A DNA stretch of 61,054 nucleotides from Mariaggregatimicrobium sp964498785. GTDB taxonomy: Bacteria > Zhuqueibacterota > Zhuqueibacteria > Thermofontimicrobiales > Thiofontviventaceae. Shown here piece by piece: positions 27,054 to 36,464 of this stretch (position 1 is its first letter; each line of letters begins with the position of its first letter). The position numbers were made by a program, and so were the translations under genes. Below the pieces are notes generated by a model. That model ran no database searches. It saw nothing but the letters and a program-made list of their open reading frames with translations, and was not told where the DNA came from. The DNA lies in the NCBI GenBank assembly GCA_964498785.1, contig CAZCJL010000029.1:1-61054 (forward strand), given 5' to 3'.

Positions 27054-29612
27054 ATGAAACCTATACAAACATTTACAATAGTGCCTATACTACCAGATAA
27101 ACTACAGCCATTAAAAGAAATCGGTTTCAACCTGTTTTGGACCTGGGATCACGAAGCTCTTGATTTATTTCGAAGGCTCGATCGGGATCTATGGGAAGCT
27201 ACCAGACACAATCCAATCAAAATGTTGGGACAGGTGAAACAAAATAGACTGGAAGCATTATTAGAAGATGAAGGATTTTTAGCGCATCTTGACAGAGTTT
27301 ATTCAAACTTGAAAGATTATTTGACTGAGCTGACCTGGTTTGAAAAAACGTATGGCAAAGAACATCTCCTAAAAGTTGCTTATTTTTCTGCTGAATTCGG
27401 ATTGACAGAGTGTCTGGAAACCTATTCCGGTGGTTTGGGAATTTTAGCCGGCGATCATTTAAAATCGGCCAGTGACTTGGGAATTCCGCTTGTTGGTGTT
27501 GGTTTACTTTATCAAGTCGGATATTTCCATCAATATTTAAACGCCGATGGTTGGCAGGGAGAGCATTATATTGAAAATGATTTTCATACGATGCCGATCC
27601 AGTTACAACGCAGCGAAGATGGTTCTCCGATTACGATCGAAGTTGAATATCCGAACGGGAAAGTCGCCGCTCAAATTTGGCGTGTAAAAGTCGGCCGTGT
27701 TGACCTGTATCTCTTAGATACAAACATTCAGGCAAATTCTGCAGAATATCGAGACCTTACCGATGTATTGTATGGCGGGGACGGAGAAAAGAGAATTCAG
27801 CAGGAGATCATGTTAGGGATTGGTGGGATTCGTGCATTAAAGGCACTTGGGATTGAGCCAAATGTCTTTCATTTAAATGAAGGTCATTCCGCGTTTTTGG
27901 CATTAGAACGTATTCGTACTACGATAAAACAGTTCAACTGCACTTTTGTAGAAGCCAGGGAGTTAACCAAAGCCGGAAATATTTTTACCACACATACGCC
28001 TGTGTCTGCCGGAATCGATCGTTTTTCCGTTCAACTTATTGATAAGTACTTTGCATCATATTATGAAGAATTAAAAATGTCCCGGAATGAGTTTTTAGCA
28101 TTGGGGCGAAGAGAAGCTGCCGGCAAAACTGTTGATTTCTCAATGGCAATTCTTGCTATAAATCTGGCAAGCCACATTAATGGGGTCAGTAAATTGCATA
28201 AATATATTTCCCGCAACATGTGGAAAGATTTATGGAGCAAAATTCCGGTAAATGAATTACCAATCACATCAATAACGAATGGAATTCATATTGGCTCATG
28301 GATTTCCAGGGATTTAGCGACATTATACGATCGATATGTAGGGCCTGCATGGCGAAAAAAGCCGGCGGATCAAACCATCTGGAAACGAGTGGAAAGTATT
28401 CCGGCCGAGGAGCTATGGCGAACGCATGAAAGACGTCGTGAGCGATTGGTTGCTTTTGCCAGAAAACGGCTTCGCAAACAGTTGGAATTACAAGGAGCGC
28501 TTCCGTCGGAAATTGAAAAAGCGGACGAAGTGCTAAATCCGGAAGCTCTTACAATTGGATTTGCAAGGCGTTTTGCGACATATAAACGGGCGACTCTGCT
28601 GTTACATGATCCGGTGCGGTTGGCACACATTATGCGAAACAGGGATTTTCCTATTCAGATCATTTTCTCCGGAAAAGCACACCCAAAAGATAATCCGGGC
28701 AAAGAGCTTATTCGGAAATTAATTCATCTGGCGCGCATGGAAGATTTCCGACAAAATATTGTCTTTCTGGAAGATTATGATATCAATGTGTCGCGATACC
28801 TTGTGCAGGGCGTCGATGTGTGGCTCAATACTCCGCGACGGTATATGGAAGCCAGCGGTACCAGCGGAATGAAAGCCGGAGCAAACGGTGTCATCAATAT
28901 GAGCATTCTCGATGGCTGGTGGGATGAAGCGTACGCTCCCGAAATTGGTTGGGCTATTGGCTTTGGGGAAGATTATGATGATTTCGACTATCAGGATGAT
29001 GTTGAATCTCAGGCAATTTATAATTTGCTGGAAAAAGAAATTATTCCAATGTTTTATGATCGGGGGCGAGATAATATCCCTCGAAAATGGATCAAAATAA
29101 TGAAAAATTCAATGTCAAAAATATGTCCTGATTTTAATACAAATCGAATGGTCAGAGAATATTCAGAACAGTTTTATCTTACTGCCTTTAAAAAATTTAT
29201 GTCATTGGATGAAAATAATCAGCAACTGGCACGGGAATTTACGAAGTGGAAAGTGAATGTTGTTAAGAACTGGCCAAAAATTAAATTTGTGGAAACCTCG
29301 ACTAATGGCTCCATTGAACAACGAGTTGGCACTGAATTGAAAATTGACGCCAAAGTATATCTGGATAGTTTAAAACCTGAAGATGTTTGTGTCGAAATCT
29401 ATCATGGGTATATCAATCCGCAAAATACGATAGTGGATGGCTCCATTGAGCAAATGCAATGTGTTGAAGATAATGGAGATGGCGTCTATCGTTTTACCGG
29501 AGATATAATTTGCAAAACCAGCGGACTTTATGGTTATACTGTTCGGGTAACGCCGTGCAGCGATAAATTAGCGCATTCGCATGAAACAAGCTTAATTTTA
29601 TGGGCTGATTAA
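27054..29612 (+). CDS. glgP: Alpha-glucan (glycogen) phosphorylase, GT35
   Basis: Cytoplasmic phosphorylase that releases glucose 1-phosphate from glycogen or maltodextrin. This is the 850-residue alpha-glucan-phosphorylase subtype with an N-terminal DUF3417-like domain (about 10-115, FNLFWTWDHEALDLFRRLD). Further family text is AYFSAEFGLTECLETYSGGLG (near 105), LNEGHSAFLALERI (near 280), the loop ASGTSGMKAGANG with pyridoxal-phosphate lysine K607, then ILDGWWDEAY. The C-terminal 100 residues are a beta domain (EICHG-like text) often found in this subtype. Start ATG 27054 has GGGAGAG upstream. It faces a small glycogen-binding E-set gene across a bidirectional terminator. Confidence 0.94.
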   Translation: MKPIQTFTIVPILPDKLQPLKEIGFNLFWTWDHEALDLFRRLDRDLWEATRHNPIKMLGQVKQNRLEALLEDEGFLAHLDRVYSNLKDYLTELTWFEKTYGKEHLLKVAYFSAEFGLTECLETYSGGLGILAGDHLKSASDLGIPLVGVGLLYQVGYFHQYLNADGWQGEHYIENDFHTMPIQLQRSEDGSPITIEVEYPNGKVAAQIWRVKVGRVDLYLLDTNIQANSAEYRDLTDVLYGGDGEKRIQQEIMLGIGGIRALKALGIEPNVFHLNEGHSAFLALERIRTTIKQFNCTFVEARELTKAGNIFTTHTPVSAGIDRFSVQLIDKYFASYYEELKMSRNEFLALGRREAAGKTVDFSMAILAINLASHINGVSKLHKYISRNMWKDLWSKIPVNELPITSITNGIHIGSWISRDLATLYDRYVGPAWRKKPADQTIWKRVESIPAEELWRTHERRRERLVAFARKRLRKQLELQGALPSEIEKADEVLNPEALTIGFARRFATYKRATLLLHDPVRLAHIMRNRDFPIQIIFSGKAHPKDNPGKELIRKLIHLARMEDFRQNIVFLEDYDINVSRYLVQGVDVWLNTPRRYMEASGTSGMKAGANGVINMSILDGWWDEAYAPEIGWAIGFGEDYDDFDYQDDVESQAIYNLLEKEIIPMFYDRGRDNIPRKWIKIMKNSMSKICPDFNTNRMVREYSEQFYLTAFKKFMSLDENNQQLAREFTKWKVNVVKNWPKIKFVETSTNGSIEQRVGTELKIDAKVYLDSLKPEDVCVEIYHGYINPQNTIVDGSIEQMQCVEDNGDGVYRFTGDIICKTSGLYGYTVRVTPCSDKLAHSHETSLILWAD

Positions 29613-29628
29613 AAAATCTTGCATAAAT

Positions 29629-29684
29629 AAAAACCTCCTTCGAATCTAATGTGCATAATATGCAATTATTTGAAGGAGGTTTTT
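29629..29684. terminator. Bidirectional terminator between convergent glycogen genes
   Basis: A 13-bp perfect stem (AAAAACCTCCTTC at 29629-29641, GAAGGAGGTTTTT at 29672-29684) surrounds a nested palindrome TGCATA-a-TATGCA (29652-29664). T-runs follow on both strands, fitting termination of the phosphorylase and of the convergent E-set gene. Confidence 0.88.
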
Positions 29685-29728
29685 TTATCGTATAAAATTT
29701 TTCAGATACGTTTTATACTCCGCGGCAC

Positions 29729-30034
29729 TCATACAACAACTACCGAATTTTCTTCACCATAAGGGGATGATAAGTATTTATCCGCTTGCCAGTCATTTTC
29801 CCAGTGTTTTCCATCCAAAAGGTATTTGTATTGATATTCATTATCCTTTTGTAGATCAACGACAACCGTGAATGAGTTATCTTTTAAATGCTTCATTTGT
29901 GTGGCTTGTTGATCCCAGTTATTAAAATCGCCGACCAGATTAATTTTTTGTGCACCGCGAGCTTCCTTTGCTGTTACTTTAAAAGTTACTTTGCATACTG
30001 GTTTGCTCTTTAAATATTGTTTCTTAAGACTCAT
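29729..30034 (-). CDS. Small glycogen-binding E-set (isoamylase early set) protein
   Basis: A 101-residue cytoplasmic protein made almost entirely of one CBM48/AMPK-beta-type early set domain: KINLVGDFNNWDQQATQMK (about 30-48) and YQYKYLLDGKHWENDW (about 64-79) hold the aromatic residues that bind alpha-glucans. No catalytic domain is attached. The ATG at 30034 (MSLKKQYLKSKPVCKVTF, the usual family opening) has GGAG 6 bases upstream, better than the ATG at 30046. Its place next to the glucan phosphorylase gene suggests a role in attaching or regulating enzymes at glycogen particles; this is inference. Confidence 0.85.
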   Translation of the reverse strand: MSLKKQYLKSKPVCKVTFKVTAKEARGAQKINLVGDFNNWDQQATQMKHLKDNSFTVVVDLQKDNEYQYKYLLDGKHWENDWQADKYLSSPYGEENSVVVV

Positions 30035-30304
30035 AGATGTCTCCATTCTTTGAAATTAAGATGTAACCATTTATTACTACTATAAATTTAGCTAATGAAA
30101 ACTTAATAATCAATGCAAAAATAATATATTGCGAAAACGTTAAGATGAAATAGGTTTATGACCTTCGTTCTGAAAATATTGCATATTTTAACGAGCGTTC
30201 ATTCAAGAAGTTCCACATATTTTGGAATGAAAAAGGGCGTATTTTTTTATCAATTTTATGAGAAAAGACCTTATGATATTCGCGGCGTCAACTTAAATAA
30301 AGTC

Positions 30305-30333
30305 TTGCAATAGTGAAAAACTTTATGTATATT
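30305..30333 (+). promoter_or_regulatory. Candidate sigma-70 promoter of the nucleotidyltransferase gene
   Basis: TTGCAA (30305-30310) and TATATT (30328-30333) are separated by 17 bp. Transcription would start near 30340, leaving a leader of about 135 nt. Confidence 0.4.
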
Positions 30334-30361
30334 TTACTTCATCTGAAATACTCATAAATAT

Positions 30362-30392
30362 TTATCGCAAAGACGCTATGGTGTAAAGAAAT
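30362..30392 (+). repeat. Dispersed GCAGAG-type intergenic repeat, copy 3
   Basis: TATCGCAAAGACGCTATGGT followed by GTAAAGAAATAA matches the minus-strand copy at 6302-6332 at most positions. It lies in the leader of the nucleotidyltransferase gene. Confidence 0.4.
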
Positions 30393-30474
30393 AAAAACTT
30401 AATTCTTTTTTTGAACGATTAACTATATTCATATTTGAACCTGAAATTCTAATAAAGTTGGGAGAAAACGAAAA

Positions 30475-31671
30475 ATGCAAGCTGTCATAATGGTTGCCGG
30501 AAAGAGTACACGAACATATCCGTTAACATTAACCAGACCAAAACCCCTGTTACCTGTGATAAACAGATCCATGATTTATTATAATCTCGATCAATTGGTG
30601 GGAATGGTGGACGAAGTTATTTTAATCGTTGGCTATCGAAAGGAAATGATACGAGACATATTGGGTGATGAATATCGCGGATTAAAACTGATTCATCTGG
30701 AACAAAAGGAACAATTGGGGACAGGGCATGCAGTGCTGCAAACAAAATCGTACATCAAAGATCGCTTTATCGTGCTTAACGGTGATGACTTGTTTGCCCG
30801 CCAGGATATGGAAATGCTTGCGAAAAATCATTATGCGGTGCTCGTGATGGAAGTTGACGACCCGTCACAATATGGAATCGTTGAAAAAGATGAGGATGAT
30901 TATTTGCGTAATTTCGTTGAAAAACCGAAAACACCCATCAGCAACCTTACGAATGTCGGCTGCTACGTGATGGAACCGGATATTTTTCCGGTGCTGGAAA
31001 ATTTGAAACCAAGCGAACGCGGTGAAATTGAATTACCGGCAGCGGTTTTTAATATATCTAAAAAGCGAGATGTAAAAGTAGTTACATTGAACGGATATTG
31101 GCTGCCCACCGGTTTTCCCTGGGATTTGTTGAAAATACAAAATTATTTCTATCGTAATAAATGGCAGGGTGGAAACGAAGGTATAATTGAAGACGGAGCG
31201 ATTATTGATGCAACTGTACAGGTTGGAAAAGGTAGCGTCATTAAACGGGGAGCACATATTGCCGGCCCGGTAAGTATCGGACAGAATTCTGTCGTCCAAT
31301 CACGCGCTTATGTCGGGCCGTATACGACCATTGGAAGTGGAGTTAATGTTGGGCTGAATTGCTATTGCAGCGCGTCAATCGTGATGAACAACAGTCGTAT
31401 TGGCGCTAATTCTGTGATCGGGCATTCTGTGATTGGAGAGAATGTGTACATCGGTGAAAACTGCCATTTTATTTCTTCGTTGCCAAACAAAGAGCATATC
31501 AAGTCTGTTGTGAAAGGGAAAGATGTTGATACCCGACTGACACAATTTGGCATTGCTGTTGCAGATAATGTAAAAATTGGTGCGCATACCATTGTAACAC
31601 CAGGATGTAAAATTTGGCCGGACAAAATTATTCCTATCGTAAGTAAAATCGAATCTGATGTCATCGATTAA
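30475..31671 (+). CDS. Sugar-phosphate nucleotidyltransferase with beta-helix domain
   Basis: Predicted cytoplasmic enzyme activating a sugar 1-phosphate to an NDP-sugar. Residues 1-225 form the nucleotidyltransferase fold with AGKSTRTYPLT and RPKPLLPV (8-28), GTGHAVLQTK (near 83) and metal-binding VLNGDD (near 100-105). Residues about 235-385 are left-handed beta-helix hexapeptides (VGKGSVI, IGQNSVV, IGANSVI, IGENVYI). The layout resembles bifunctional GlmU-like or glucose-1-phosphate thymidylyltransferase proteins of archaeal type, so UDP-GlcNAc, dTDP-glucose or ADP-glucose are all possible products. The nearby glucan phosphorylase makes glucose 1-phosphate, a natural substrate. GGGAG lies 11-12 bases before the ATG. 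Confidence 0.85.
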   Translation: MQAVIMVAGKSTRTYPLTLTRPKPLLPVINRSMIYYNLDQLVGMVDEVILIVGYRKEMIRDILGDEYRGLKLIHLEQKEQLGTGHAVLQTKSYIKDRFIVLNGDDLFARQDMEMLAKNHYAVLVMEVDDPSQYGIVEKDEDDYLRNFVEKPKTPISNLTNVGCYVMEPDIFPVLENLKPSERGEIELPAAVFNISKKRDVKVVTLNGYWLPTGFPWDLLKIQNYFYRNKWQGGNEGIIEDGAIIDATVQVGKGSVIKRGAHIAGPVSIGQNSVVQSRAYVGPYTTIGSGVNVGLNCYCSASIVMNNSRIGANSVIGHSVIGENVYIGENCHFISSLPNKEHIKSVVKGKDVDTRLTQFGIAVADNVKIGAHTIVTPGCKIWPDKIIPIVSKIESDVID

Positions 31672-31762
31672 TATATCTTTGATTGGGTGAGTTTGCATGA
31701 CGTTATGGTGAATTTTGCATATTTTAACTATATAACCGAGTAATTGAGAATAGGAGGGAAAA

Positions 31763-31912
31763 ATGAAAAACTATCTGGGCATGTTTTTATTAGGAATCTG
31801 GTTAATTCTTCAGGGGCTTATTGCATTGATAAATTTAAGTTTTTCTTATAGTAACCAGATATTAGCTGTGATTGGGATTATCGCCGGTCTTTTGATTATC
31901 ATTAAAAAATAA
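31763..31912 (+). CDS. 49-residue two-helix membrane protein
   Basis: A short gene reading MKNYLGMFLLGIWLILQG, then a second hydrophobic stretch ILAVIGIIAGLLIII ending in KK and TAA. A strong ribosome binding site TAGGAGGG lies 4-5 bases before the ATG. Two membrane helices with a short polar turn (NLSFSYSNQ) fill the protein. Similar tiny two-helix proteins of unknown role occur widely in bacteria. A palindromic hairpin follows, as expected of a real transcription unit. It sits 91 bp after the nucleotidyltransferase gene. Confidence 0.75.
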   Translation: MKNYLGMFLLGIWLILQGLIALINLSFSYSNQILAVIGIIAGLLIIIKK

Positions 31913-31939
31913 CGCGACAAATACCGGCTGTTAAACAAT

Positions 31940-31979
31940 ATAAAGCTTTGCCAGAAATTTAAACATGGCAAAGCTTTAT
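31940..31979 (+). terminator. Palindromic hairpin after the small membrane protein gene
   Basis: Perfect 14-bp arms ATAAAGCTTTGCCA (31940-31953) and TGGCAAAGCTTTAT (31966-31979) with a 12-nt loop. The T-run after it is weak, so termination may be partial, but position after a stop codon and before a promoter-like region supports this role. Confidence 0.65.
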
Positions 31980-32089
31980 GCATTATTATTCCATAAATTT
32001 AGAGATTTTGCTACAGTTACTTAAGTCAACTTTGCGAATTCATTCCCGAACGCAACCATTCGCCCCCCTTTTTTTAGTGAGTCAGCAAT

Positions 32090-32105
32090 TGGTGCGATTC
32101 ATGCA
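32090..32105 (+). promoter_or_regulatory. Candidate sigma-54 (-24/-12) promoter of the glycan locus
   Basis: TGGTGCGATTCATGCA has GG-N10-GC spacing and matches the sigma-54 consensus at TGG..CG and TGCA. It lies about 50-75 bases before the first gene of the T9SS-protein locus. The same bases form a small hairpin GGTGC/GCACC. Transcription would start near 32116. A sigma-54 activator is encoded at 269-1678. Confidence 0.35.
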
Positions 32106-32166
32106 CCATTCTTCACGATAATTCATTTAATAACGTTTAACCAAATAAAGCATGGAGTGTGCTGTT

Positions 32167-35100
32167 GTGAAAAATCGGAGCCGTCGTATTTTAAGTTATG
32201 TAATTTTCATTAAAATTATTTGTGATATTAATTTTGGAATTTTATCTGCTAATGAAATAAATCATGCTGACAAAGTTGGTTGTTATGAATATTTCGAGTT
32301 TAGCCTCGAATCTGATCGCGTTCATGAAAATCCTTATGTCGATGTTTTGTTAAAAGCAAACGTAACTGGTCCAAACGGAGAGATGCTAACAATCGTCGGG
32401 TTCTGGGATGGGGAAAATATATGGAAAATTCGGATAATGCCTGTTTCACCCGGAACATGGAGCTTTATAACTCAATCAAACGATTCAAGTCTCCATGGCG
32501 TCCTCGGTGATTTTGAATGTATTGCTTCAGAACGGGATGGTATTTTGATGGTAAATCCGGAGAAACCATATTCGTTTATGTTGAGTAATGGAAAACCCTT
32601 TTTTTGGATGGGAGAAACTGCCTGGTATTTGATGAGTAATGCCGTGCCGTATGAGGGCGAGATATTTAAAAACTATATTGATATTCGACAACAACAAAAA
32701 TTTAATAATATACATTTTGTACTGGGAACCGGAGGACGGCCTTATGGGACGGATAATCCGGAAAATGAGGGTGGGCAATTGTGGTTTTCCCAGGAAAACC
32801 AGCGCATAAATCCTGATTTTTTTAAATGGGTGGACCGACGTCTCATGTATATGGATTCTGTTCAAATGGCAATTGGATTTTATATTACGTGGGCTCAACA
32901 TTTTGTTACATTTACCCGGGAAGATTTTGAACGGTTCGAATCGTATCTGATTGCGCGATATGCAGCTTTTCCGCTGCTTTATTGGATTGTGTCCGGAGAA
33001 TTTGATGAAATTGGCGATCCGGATGAATATGATTATCATGGTCAGCTTATTAAACAAACCGATCCGTATCCTCACCCGGTCTCAATTCAGCCGGGACATG
33101 CGGATCCTGAAAACATCGGAACCAATCGGGCTTTTGCAGCAACAAATTGGCTCGATTATATCGTTCATCAATTGCCATACTTATTTTCCGGAAAAAATTT
33201 TACGCCAGATGAAGTGAATGCATATATATTAACCGATAGAATATATAACAAACCAGTGGTCAATGATGAGTTCGGCTATGAATTGGCCAGTTACCAGGGG
33301 AATATATTTTCTGCGGAGCGGGTTCGGAAATATGCCTGGGCTGTCGTTATGGGAGGTGGATTCCCCAGCTATGGCCATGCCGGTACAATTCGGATGATAG
33401 AGCCGGAAGCAGTGGATAGTCCCGGCGCACATTATATGACAAATTTGTATACCTTTTTTGAGGATAAACAATGGTGGGAGTATGCACCGAATAATGCGCT
33501 GACAGATAGCGGGTTCTGTTTGACCGGGCCTGTGTCGGATATAATTGCTTATTTTCCGCGCAATGGGATTTTTCAATTAGATCTCGGAAATCAGGCTATT
33601 TCATATCAGACCAGGTGGTATAATCCGATTAATGGTACTTATGCAGACAGTGGCTATATTTACGGCGATGACTGGCAGGAATTCACCACGCCGTTTGAAA
33701 ACGACGCTGTTCTTTGGTTAAATCCGGTTACTGCTCCTGAAATTGCAGTAAACCCGGATTCTTTATTGTTTTTTGCAAAGCAGGATTCAGCGAATCCTGC
33801 TCCAAAAGATATTTTGATTTTAAATGATGGCGGAGGAGAATTACACTGGATCGCGCAAGAAAGCCCTGATGAACCATGGATTGATTTGCTCAATTCTTCA
33901 GGCCAGTCCGGAGATAGGGTCTCCGTATTTATTGAAATAACAGGGTTAACAGCAGGCGTTTATTCAGGAAATATCCGAATAAGCGATCCGAATGCAACCA
34001 ATAATTCTGTGCCGGTACCGGTAAAACTCATTGTTGAAGAAAAATCACCGAAAATAGTTGTTCAGCCGGATAGTTTGTATTTTGGCGTTCAGACCACATC
34101 GATAGAATTTACAATTAAGAACAATGGCGGTGGCGCCCTGTATTGGAGCATTGATGAAAACTCTTTGGCCGAATGGATAACCGACGTGACGCCAGGCAGC
34201 GATAGTTTGTTCGCTGGCGAATCGCAATCTGTTGTTGTCAAAATCAACAGAGACGCCATGCAACCTGGCCAGTATTTAGCCCAATTAAAAGTACTGACAA
34301 ACGCTGGATCGAGAGAAATCATAATCTCAATGTGTGTTCCGCAGCAAGCGCTTCTTTACATCGAGCCGGATAGCATCTTTTTTGGATTAAATCATGTCGA
34401 AGCTAATTTATATCTGGAAAATCAGGGAGAACAAATTCTGGAGTGGCATATTAAAAACCCTTTAGCTCCCGCATGGATTTCTGCGATAATCCCTGATTCC
34501 GGGATAATAGAACCCGGGAACAGCGACAGTTTGCTTGTTCAGGCAGACCGGAATGATCTTACTGAGGGAATTCACGAGAGTGTGATTTCTGTCATTTCAA
34601 ATGGCGGAAATATTGATATTTTTGCATCGATTGAAGCAGCCGGAGTTCCTGAATTGTCCGTTTCGGAAGCGGTGCTCGATTTTGATACAACTCAGACACA
34701 ATTGTCATTTATGGTAATAAATACAGGTTCTGGAAAATTATCCTGGAAAATCGGCCATGATACTGAAAATGATTGGATTGATACAATTTCACCGGATAGC
34801 GGAAATCTTTTAAGCGGGGAGAAAACAGGCGTAACAGTGACTATTGAAAGGGACGGATTAGAGGATGGCAATTATGAGTGTAAAATTGATATCAACTCGA
34901 ATGGTGGCTTTATACAACTTACTATAATTATGACGGTTGCGAATCAATTTATTGAAATCCCCAGAATGTTGATTTCGCCTGATTCTCTCTGTTTTGGAGC
35001 TGATGTCGCAGAAATGAAATTTAAAATTAGCAATCTCGGAGATGGGATATTAACCTGGTCAATAATAAAAGAAGGAAGGCCAAATTGGATTGAGGAAATC

Positions 35101-36357
35101 GAACCGGATTCCGGAACAGTTATTACAGACGATTTACAGGAGATTATGGTTACTATAACCAGAGTCGGGTTTGAGCCGGGTGATTATAGTGGTACAATTC
35201 TTGTATTGTCTAACGCTGATACACAGGAAGTGAATATCAGGATGTCAGTACCTGATCCGCCAAAGATATCAGTGTGGCCCACCATCCTCGATTTTGCTTA
35301 TACTCAAAACAGTAAAATTTTTCAAATTTACAACAGCGGAGGAGATACACTTTTCTGGTCTTGTTTGAAAAAGGGAGCCACTGATTGGATTACTTATATC
35401 ATCCCGGAAAGCGGTTTTTTGATACCCAGGCATAAAGCAAAAATTGCTGTTTTAGTAAATCGAGAAACAAAAGAAAAGGGCGAATATCACGGAAGTTTGC
35501 TGTTACATTCAAACGGTGGAGATCAGGTAATTCAGATCATTATGAATGTTGGTGATGAACCTTTTTATGTGAAGCGCCTAAATTGTGGCAGCAGTACTGG
35601 ATATTATGATGAGTTTCGCAGAGTCTGGGAAAAAGACGTTGCATACTCTCCGGGAGAATGGGGATATATTGGTGGTGAAATGGTGAGCACAGTTGATTCT
35701 ATTGAATGTACTCAGGATGACTCACTTTTTCAGATACAGCGTGCGGGATCGGAAAGTTACCGCTTTGATGTCCAAAGCGGCATTTATGAAATTTGGCTGC
35801 GTCTGGCAGAAATACAATACACCGAAACAGATAAGCGGTTATTTAATATTCAAATCGAAGATTCACTGATTGTTGAAAACCTGGATGTGTTTTCACTGGC
35901 AGGTCATGATGCAGCAATGGATCTCATATTTACAGTTTATGTTTGGGACAACCAACTAAATATTGATTTTGTTTCAATCGTAGGAGCGGCATCAATCGCC
36001 GCTCTAAAAGTATCGGGAATTTCACCATTTTCGGAAATCGAGGAATATTCGGGCATGAATAACCCGGATCAATTTAAACTTTATCCGAATTATCCCAATC
36101 CGTTCCGGGATTTAACGAAAATTCATTTCGATCTACCGATTAATTGCCGGCTGAATTTAAGGGTATTTAATATGTTGGGGCAGGTTGTAAGAAATACTGA
36201 TCTTGGTTATCACAATAAAGGATCAATGTATATTCCGTTTCACGCAATTGATCAATCCGGGCGAAAATTGCCGTCCGGAGTGTATTATTATGAAATTGAG
36301 ATATCCGGTGTAAATAAATCACTCGTCAAAACAGGAAAAATGATTTTAAGAAAATGA
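32167..36357 (+). CDS. T9SS-exported DUF5060/DUF4038 glycosidase-like protein
   Basis: About 1396 residues, predicted secreted glycan hydrolase. Order: signal (about 1-30), DUF5060 beta domain (35-120), DUF4038/apiosidase-like TIM barrel (about 125-430) with acidic candidates E278 (VSGEFDE) and E368 (VVNDEFGYE), a C-terminal beta domain, six BACON-like repeats (about 523-1130, each with 'LDF...NxGxxxLxW'), malectin (1135-1285) and a T9SS sorting domain (1302-1396; NYPNPFRDLTK, VFNMLGQ, LPSGVYYYEI). GTG at 32167 has GGAG 9 bases upstream; ATG at 32152 is an in-frame alternative. It is the first of five giant genes on this strand and a paralogue of the gene at 40126 and of the middle of the gene at 43625. 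Catalytic residues are inferred by family analogy. Confidence 0.82.
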   Translation: MKNRSRRILSYVIFIKIICDINFGILSANEINHADKVGCYEYFEFSLESDRVHENPYVDVLLKANVTGPNGEMLTIVGFWDGENIWKIRIMPVSPGTWSFITQSNDSSLHGVLGDFECIASERDGILMVNPEKPYSFMLSNGKPFFWMGETAWYLMSNAVPYEGEIFKNYIDIRQQQKFNNIHFVLGTGGRPYGTDNPENEGGQLWFSQENQRINPDFFKWVDRRLMYMDSVQMAIGFYITWAQHFVTFTREDFERFESYLIARYAAFPLLYWIVSGEFDEIGDPDEYDYHGQLIKQTDPYPHPVSIQPGHADPENIGTNRAFAATNWLDYIVHQLPYLFSGKNFTPDEVNAYILTDRIYNKPVVNDEFGYELASYQGNIFSAERVRKYAWAVVMGGGFPSYGHAGTIRMIEPEAVDSPGAHYMTNLYTFFEDKQWWEYAPNNALTDSGFCLTGPVSDIIAYFPRNGIFQLDLGNQAISYQTRWYNPINGTYADSGYIYGDDWQEFTTPFENDAVLWLNPVTAPEIAVNPDSLLFFAKQDSANPAPKDILILNDGGGELHWIAQESPDEPWIDLLNSSGQSGDRVSVFIEITGLTAGVYSGNIRISDPNATNNSVPVPVKLIVEEKSPKIVVQPDSLYFGVQTTSIEFTIKNNGGGALYWSIDENSLAEWITDVTPGSDSLFAGESQSVVVKINRDAMQPGQYLAQLKVLTNAGSREIIISMCVPQQALLYIEPDSIFFGLNHVEANLYLENQGEQILEWHIKNPLAPAWISAIIPDSGIIEPGNSDSLLVQADRNDLTEGIHESVISVISNGGNIDIFASIEAAGVPELSVSEAVLDFDTTQTQLSFMVINTGSGKLSWKIGHDTENDWIDTISPDSGNLLSGEKTGVTVTIERDGLEDGNYECKIDINSNGGFIQLTIIMTVANQFIEIPRMLISPDSLCFGADVAEMKFKISNLGDGILTWSIIKEGRPNWIEEIEPDSGTVITDDLQEIMVTITRVGFEPGDYSGTILVLSNADTQEVNIRMSVPDPPKISVWPTILDFAYTQNSKIFQIYNSGGDTLFWSCLKKGATDWITYIIPESGFLIPRHKAKIAVLVNRETKEKGEYHGSLLLHSNGGDQVIQIIMNVGDEPFYVKRLNCGSSTGYYDEFRRVWEKDVAYSPGEWGYIGGEMVSTVDSIECTQDDSLFQIQRAGSESYRFDVQSGIYEIWLRLAEIQYTETDKRLFNIQIEDSLIVENLDVFSLAGHDAAMDLIFTVYVWDNQLNIDFVSIVGAASIAALKVSGISPFSEIEEYSGMNNPDQFKLYPNYPNPFRDLTKIHFDLPINCRLNLRVFNMLGQVVRNTDLGYHNKGSMYIPFHAIDQSGRKLPSGVYYYEIEISGVNKSLVKTGKMILRK

Positions 36358-36464
36358 CCAATTACCAAATATGCTATGTTCTTTTTTAGTGAATGTAAGC
36401 GACAATTATTGTTAATGAGCAGAGATACAAATGGAAAATCATACGGGATACAGAGGGGAATTAT

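Larger units (their letters stand above)
30035..30474. promoter_or_regulatory. Divergent intergenic region with promoter and dispersed repeat
   Basis: About 430 bp between the E-set gene (minus) and the nucleotidyltransferase gene (plus). It holds a canonical-looking promoter at 30305-30333 and, downstream in the likely leader, a dispersed repeat copy at 30362-30392. Otherwise AT-rich with no gene seen. Confidence 0.45.

Noticed and set aside
32060..32076. C6T7 tract upstream of the glycan locus as part of a terminator
   Set aside because: No hairpin immediately precedes it; the palindrome at 31940-31979 is about 80 bp away.
32527..33075. 182-codon antisense open frame within the first glycosidase-like gene
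   Set aside because: Lies wholly inside a well-supported gene on the other strand, has no start signal, and similar shadows occur in the paralogous genes.
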